Shown piece after piece: positions 63,832-64,000 of a stretch of DNA of 64,000 nt; the stretch's first letter is position 1, and each line of letters opens with the position of its first letter. Below the pieces are notes generated by a model, which saw only the letters and a program-made list of their open reading frames with translations, made no database searches and was not told the origin of the DNA. The position numbers and the translations under genes were made by a program. Source of the stretch: Site-B1 sp963827785 (lineage in GTDB: Bacteria > Bacteroidota > Bacteroidia > Flavobacteriales > Flavobacteriaceae); NCBI GenBank assembly GCA_963827785.1, contig CAWHCT010000020.1, positions 62,001-126,000 of the forward strand, in the 5' to 3' direction.

Positions 63832-64000
63832 GGTGTTTGGTACTTGTTTTTTTAATTTGAATAGTTTCAGAATTGCAGTACTGATTTTTCAAAAAAGTGA
63901 AAAATACGGCATCTAATTGATCAAATGGAATTGAGGATAATTTCGTGTCTTCCACCTATTACCTTGTTAAAATAATAGGAGGTTCCATGTTCTATCTAAT
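63803..64000 (-). CDS. Possible 3' end of a further gene (runs off the window)
   Basis: On the minus strand a frame reads VEDTKLSSIPFDQLDAVFFT, then FLKNQYCNSETIQIKK, to a stop at 63803, overlapping the proposed sulfatase start. A frame change upstream (near MEPPIILTR) is needed to extend it to the window edge. No family recognised. In this error-rich stretch the call is weak. Confidence 0.3.

Overview
The window looks like a chromosomal segment of an AT-rich member of the Flavobacteriaceae (Bacteroidota); I cannot name the genus. Grounds: a type IX secretion (T9SS) adhesin with a type B sorting domain followed by a PorP/SprF partner, a DUF6089-UppS-BamA-OmpH-OmpH envelope cluster, a FolK-deoxynucleoside kinase fusion, promoters of the Bacteroidota type (TTG, about 19 nt, TAnnTTTG), and few recognisable Shine-Dalgarno sites, with several likely TTG or GTG starts.

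Layout. 0-5.6 kb: end of an outer-membrane protein, then a cytochrome oxidase maturation cluster (heme O synthase, two subunit III proteins, subunit IV, a SCO-like protein without cysteines, SCO, DUF420 and a tiny CxxC membrane protein). 5.7-12.8 kb: a MacAB/TolC-like export operon with one ATPase, two permeases, two adaptors and one outer-membrane channel. 12.8-18.9 kb: tsaB, then a minus-strand housekeeping block (MscS, DUF1304, DUF255 thioredoxin, dodecin, NifU-like). 19-24.3 kb: a large repeat adhesin and its PorP/SprF partner. 24.4-33.3 kb: carbonic anhydrase, then murI and the OmpH-OmpH-BamA-UppS envelope operon, NAD kinase and a CBS protein on the minus strand. 33.4-38.7 kb: pdxJ, a hydrolase, trigger factor, clpP and clpX. 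38.7-52 kb: mixed conserved genes (GH3-like acyl-adenylase, DUF2797, AsmA, queuosine precursor transporter, folK fusion, OmpA, TrmH-type methyltransferase, mutS) ending in tRNA-Gly and tRNA-Leu.

The accessory part starts at the tRNA-Leu. Its 3' end is duplicated 167 bp downstream, as after integration of a mobile element. Beyond it, on the minus strand, lie three tandemly related cassettes. Each has a conserved leader/promoter repeat, then small lipoprotein or membrane-protein genes, then a small gene ending in a FKTGHLLDKYS-like tail; this gene is nearly whole in one cassette and only a C-terminal remnant in the other two. This is the least explained structure in the window. From 56.5 kb a carbohydrate locus follows: a GH3 beta-glucosidase on the plus strand, and a sulfatase, a GH43-like enzyme and an EEP-family hydrolase on the minus strand.

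Sequence quality matters here. Six genes (macB-like permease 2, the adhesin, gamma-carbonic anhydrase, clpX, the DKYS gene and a lipoprotein near 59 kb) each need removal of one base to read through. In the GH43 and sulfatase genes (60.2-63.8 kb) frame breaks are dense. Because clpX is among the broken genes and both its halves are otherwise intact, I favour consensus indel errors over real decay, but the sequence alone cannot settle this.
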